Shown here: piece after piece, positions 16,802 through 18,825 of the stretch
How positions within the stretch are numbered: the stretch's first letter is position 1
Layout of the letters: the number at the start of each line of letters is the position of its first letter
Origin: Pseudomonas sp. UBA5782
GTDB lineage: Bacteria > Pseudomonadota > Gammaproteobacteria > Pseudomonadales > Pseudomonadaceae
DNA length: 18,825 nucleotides
Reading direction: 5' to 3'
NCBI GenBank assembly: GCA_002418465.1
Contig: DIEE01000142.1
Coordinates: 954-19,778, forward strand
Translations under genes and position numbers: made by a program
The notes under the pieces: model-generated
The model's input: only the letters and a program-made list of their open reading frames with translations
The model's database searches: none
Told to the model about the DNA's origin: nothing

Positions 16802-16939
16802 CCGGCATGCGCGATTCAGGCCGGATCAATTCACCCGGCGGGCTGCCGTGACAAGGATTTGTGCGGTGCCCGACAAGCGCTTTCGCATCACCCCCGCGAA
16901 TAATCGAAACGCCGGCCCGTCACGCGCCGGCGCCTTTTT
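16802..16939 (+). promoter_or_regulatory. Structured leader with terminator-like hairpin before the exported amidase
   Basis: In the 229-bp gap between sfsA and the amidase, three hairpins can be drawn on the plus strand. They are CCGGC/GCCGG (16802-16806 with 16820-16824), TCAC..GGC/GCC..GTGA (16831-16851), and CGCCGGC/GCCGGCG (16910-16916 with 16926-16932). The last is followed by CCTTTTT, i.e. an intrinsic terminator ending 12 bases before the amidase Shine-Dalgarno. It may simply end sfsA transcripts, although it is 177 bases past the stop. Alternatively it may be an attenuator in the amidase leader. I do not recognise a known riboswitch class. Confidence 0.45.
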
Positions 16940-16962
16940 CGACGCTGACCAAGGGGGTTCAT

Positions 16963-18420
16963 ATGGACGATCACGTTTGCAGTCCGGGTTGCATACACGG
17001 CGTTACCGCCGAGAACGAAAAGGACATCAAGGGCGAGTTCCACGCCGCGCGGCGCAGCTTCCTGCGTGACGCCATGGTGGTCGGCGGCGGCGCGGCGACG
17101 CTCGGCGCACTGGGCGTATCGATGTCGCCCAGCGCGATGGCGGCCAGTGCCAGCACCAAGCCGGGTAACGGCCCGACCAGCCACTACTACATTCCGGCCA
17201 GCGCCGAGACGGTGCTCTGGGGCTACTTCAGCAAGTCGGCCAAGCCGGTGGTGGAGATCGAGACCGGCGACTACGTGACCATCGAAACCCTGACCCACCA
17301 CTCCAACGACGATGCCGAGCGCATGGTCAAGGGCGATCCGGGCGCGGAAAGCGTCTTCTACTGGGACGCCAAGCGCAAAGGCGTCAACCGCCGCGGCGCC
17401 GGGCCGATGGACGCGAAGATCGGCGCCGGGGGCGGCGAGGGCGTGCACATCTGCACCGGGCCGGTGTTCATCAAGGGCGCCGAACCGGGCGACATCCTCG
17501 AAGTGCGGATCGTCGACGTGGCGCCGCGGCCCAGCGCCAACCCGGCGTTCAAGGGCAAGTCGTTCGGCAGCAATGCCGCCGCCAACTGGGGTTTCCACTA
17601 CGGCGACCTGCTCAGCGAGCCGAAGAAACGCGAGGTGGTGACCATCTACGAGATGGACGCCACCGGCGAGCGCAACTGGGCACGCGCCGTCTACAACTAC
17701 CGCTGGACGCCACAGACCGATCCGTTCGGCGTGGTCCACCCGACCATCGACTACCCCGGCATCCCGGTGAACCACAGCACGATCAAGAAGAACGAGAACG
17801 TGCTGAAGAACATCCGCGTACCCATCCGCCCGCACTTCGGCACCATCGGCGTGGCCCCGGCCGAGGCCGACATGGTCACCTCGATCCCGCCCAGCTACAC
17901 CGGCGGCAACATCGACAACTGGCGCATCGGCAAGGGCGCGACCCTGTATTTTCCGGTGGCGGTGGACGGCGCGATGTTTTCCGTGGGCGATCCGCACGCC
18001 TCGCAGGGCGACTCCGAGCTGTGCGGCACGGCGATCGAGTGCTCGCTGACCGGGACCTTCCAGTTCGTCCTGCACAAGAAGGCCGAGCTGCCCGGCACGC
18101 CGCTGGCGGAACTCAACTACCCGCTGCTGGAAACCCAAGACGACTGGGTGCTGCACGGCTTCAGCTTCGCCAACTACCTGGCCGAACTGGGCGCTGGCGC
18201 GCAGCAGTCGATCTACTCCAAGTCGTCGGTGGACCTGGCGCTGCGCGACGCGTACCACAAGATGCGCCACTTCCTGATGACCACCCAGCGCCTGGACGAG
18301 GACGAGGCGATCTCGCTGATGTCGGTGGCGGTGGACTTCGGCATCACCCAGGTGGTGGACGGCAACTGGGGTGTGCACGCAGTGATCAAGAAGAGCATCT
18401 TCCCCGCACGCGAGGGTTGA
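16963..18420 (+). CDS. Tat-exported acetamidase/formamidase family amidohydrolase
   Basis: Predicted to hydrolyse a small amide such as formamide or acetamide to acid and ammonia; the true substrate is unknown. The 485-residue protein starts MDDHVCSPGCIHG after a strong Shine-Dalgarno (AAGGGGG, five bases before the ATG at 16963). The upstream open frame to 16861 runs through the terminator hairpin and is unlikely. RRSFLRD (Arg30-Arg31) followed by a hydrophobic Gly/Ala stretch and AMA-AS (~60/61) is a twin-arginine signal, so it should act in the periplasm. The mature part has FmdA/AmdA-family features: ETLTHHSNDDAERM, HICTGPVFIKGAEPGDILEV, FGTIGVAPAE and GDPHASQGDSELCGTAIECSL. An odd point is Cys6, Cys10 and His12 ahead of the Tat motif. 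Family assignment is good; gene name withheld. Confidence 0.88.
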   Translation: MDDHVCSPGCIHGVTAENEKDIKGEFHAARRSFLRDAMVVGGGAATLGALGVSMSPSAMAASASTKPGNGPTSHYYIPASAETVLWGYFSKSAKPVVEIETGDYVTIETLTHHSNDDAERMVKGDPGAESVFYWDAKRKGVNRRGAGPMDAKIGAGGGEGVHICTGPVFIKGAEPGDILEVRIVDVAPRPSANPAFKGKSFGSNAAANWGFHYGDLLSEPKKREVVTIYEMDATGERNWARAVYNYRWTPQTDPFGVVHPTIDYPGIPVNHSTIKKNENVLKNIRVPIRPHFGTIGVAPAEADMVTSIPPSYTGGNIDNWRIGKGATLYFPVAVDGAMFSVGDPHASQGDSELCGTAIECSLTGTFQFVLHKKAELPGTPLAELNYPLLETQDDWVLHGFSFANYLAELGAGAQQSIYSKSSVDLALRDAYHKMRHFLMTTQRLDEDEAISLMSVAVDFGITQVVDGNWGVHAVIKKSIFPAREG

Positions 18421-18443
18421 ACCGGCTGGCATGACCCTCGCTT

Positions 18444-18474
18444 CGCGATAGCGGTCGCTTCGGCCGCTGTCGCG
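18444..18474. repeat. Strong inverted repeat after the amidase gene
   Basis: CGCGATAGCGG (18444-18454) pairs with CCGCTGTCGCG (18464-18474) through eleven positions with one G-T wobble and a nine-base loop. It lies 23 bases past the amidase stop. No T-run follows, so it is at best a rho-assisted terminator or a REP-like element. Confidence 0.5.
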
Positions 18475-18521
18475 AGGCGGCGGGGTACACTGGCCAGCCC
18501 ATTTTTCTGCACGGGATTGCG

Positions 18522-18825
18522 ATGCTCAACGATCTGCGCCGTTTTTCCAGCAGCGCCTTCCCCGAGGAGCTGCGCCAGTCCGCCTGGGACGAAGTGTTCC
18601 AGCGCGTGCGCCTGGCCAGCAGCCTCGCCGGCCACGCGGCGGCACCGGCCGGCGGCCACGTGGCGCTGTGCAGTTCGGCACTGGATTCGGTATTCCTGCA
18701 GGTCAGCGCCTCGCCGCAGGTGCTCAGCCCGCACCCCGACAACGCGCGCCTGTGCCAGGGCAGCACCGTGCTGGTGCTGGCCCTGCTCAGCGGCAGCGGG
18801 GCGCTGGTGGAGGGCGGCCAGCGAG
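18522..18825 (+). CDS. Probable AraC-family transcriptional regulator, N-terminal part only
   Basis: A reading frame of 101 codons from the ATG at 18522 (MLNDLRRFSSSAFPEELRQ) runs off the window. The visible part is soluble. The segment QGSTVLVLALLSGSGALVEGGQR resembles the start of the cupin-like sensing domain of AraC regulators, where a hydrophobic strand leads to a Gly-rich turn and then GGR/DGR. The DNA-binding domain would lie beyond the edge, so the family call is tentative. The gene is on the same strand as the amidase, 101 bases downstream, and could regulate it. A weak -10-like TACACT is at 18486-18491. Confidence 0.5.
   Translation, partial: MLNDLRRFSSSAFPEELRQSAWDEVFQRVRLASSLAGHAAAPAGGHVALCSSALDSVFLQVSASPQVLSPHPDNARLCQGSTVLVLALLSGSGALVEGGQR

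Noticed and set aside
16888..18432. Minus-strand 514-codon frame opposite the amidase
   Set aside because: Antisense shadow rich in His/Val/Ala/Gly. The plus frame has a strong Shine-Dalgarno, a Tat signal and family motifs.

Overview
The window is GC-rich chromosomal DNA (roughly two thirds G+C by eye) from a Pseudomonas-type gammaproteobacterium. The gene order acs-pgi-panC-panB-folK-pcnB-crcZ-cbrB-cbrA-cbrX-gluQ-dksA-aminotransferase-sfsA is the one I know from P. aeruginosa and relatives. cbrA, cbrB and crcZ are typical of pseudomonads. I cannot name the species.

Layout. 1-2067 (-): acetyl-CoA synthetase. Its reading frame does not stop at the normal C-terminus but runs in frame into a piece of glycine-cleavage T-protein (GcvT) that leaves the window, so this is either a junction artefact or a real fusion. 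2230-3894 (-): pgi. 4066-7815 (-): panB-panC (ATGA overlap) and pcnB-folK (3-bp gap); panD, which I expected between panC and pgi, is absent. 7816-8456: no protein gene, but a complete regulatory module for the small RNA CrcZ. On the minus strand this runs from the cbrB terminator and CbrB-like palindrome, through an IHF-like site and a -24/-12 sigma-54 promoter, to six A-rich Hfq/Crc-binding clusters, a UUCG-capped terminator hairpin and the pcnB promoter. 8457-13073 (-): cbrB, cbrA and the small overlapping ORF cbrX. 13200-14657 (-): gluQ and dksA. 14851-16733 (+): an aminotransferase and sfsA, overlapping by one base. 16963-18420 (+): a Tat-exported acetamidase/formamidase-family enzyme behind a structured leader. 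18522-end (+): the start of a probable AraC-type regulator.

How the parts work together. CbrA/CbrB sense carbon/nitrogen status and switch on CrcZ through sigma-54. CrcZ sequesters Hfq/Crc, which otherwise represses mRNAs carrying A-rich (AANAANAA) sites. The acs mRNA in this same window has such a site overlapping its Shine-Dalgarno, so the window plausibly holds the kinase, regulator, sponge RNA and one target. The rest is core metabolism (pantothenate, folate, sugar phosphate), RNA polyadenylation, tRNA modification and stringent response. Relative to the E. coli order sfsA-dksA-gluQ-pcnB-folK-panB-panC, the cbrXAB-crcZ block sits between gluQ and pcnB, and the aminotransferase and sfsA lie divergent to dksA.

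I see no CRISPR array, insertion sequence, prophage, tRNA or rRNA. The main oddities are the acs/gcvT junction, the missing panD, and the leader and unusual N-terminus of the exported amidase.
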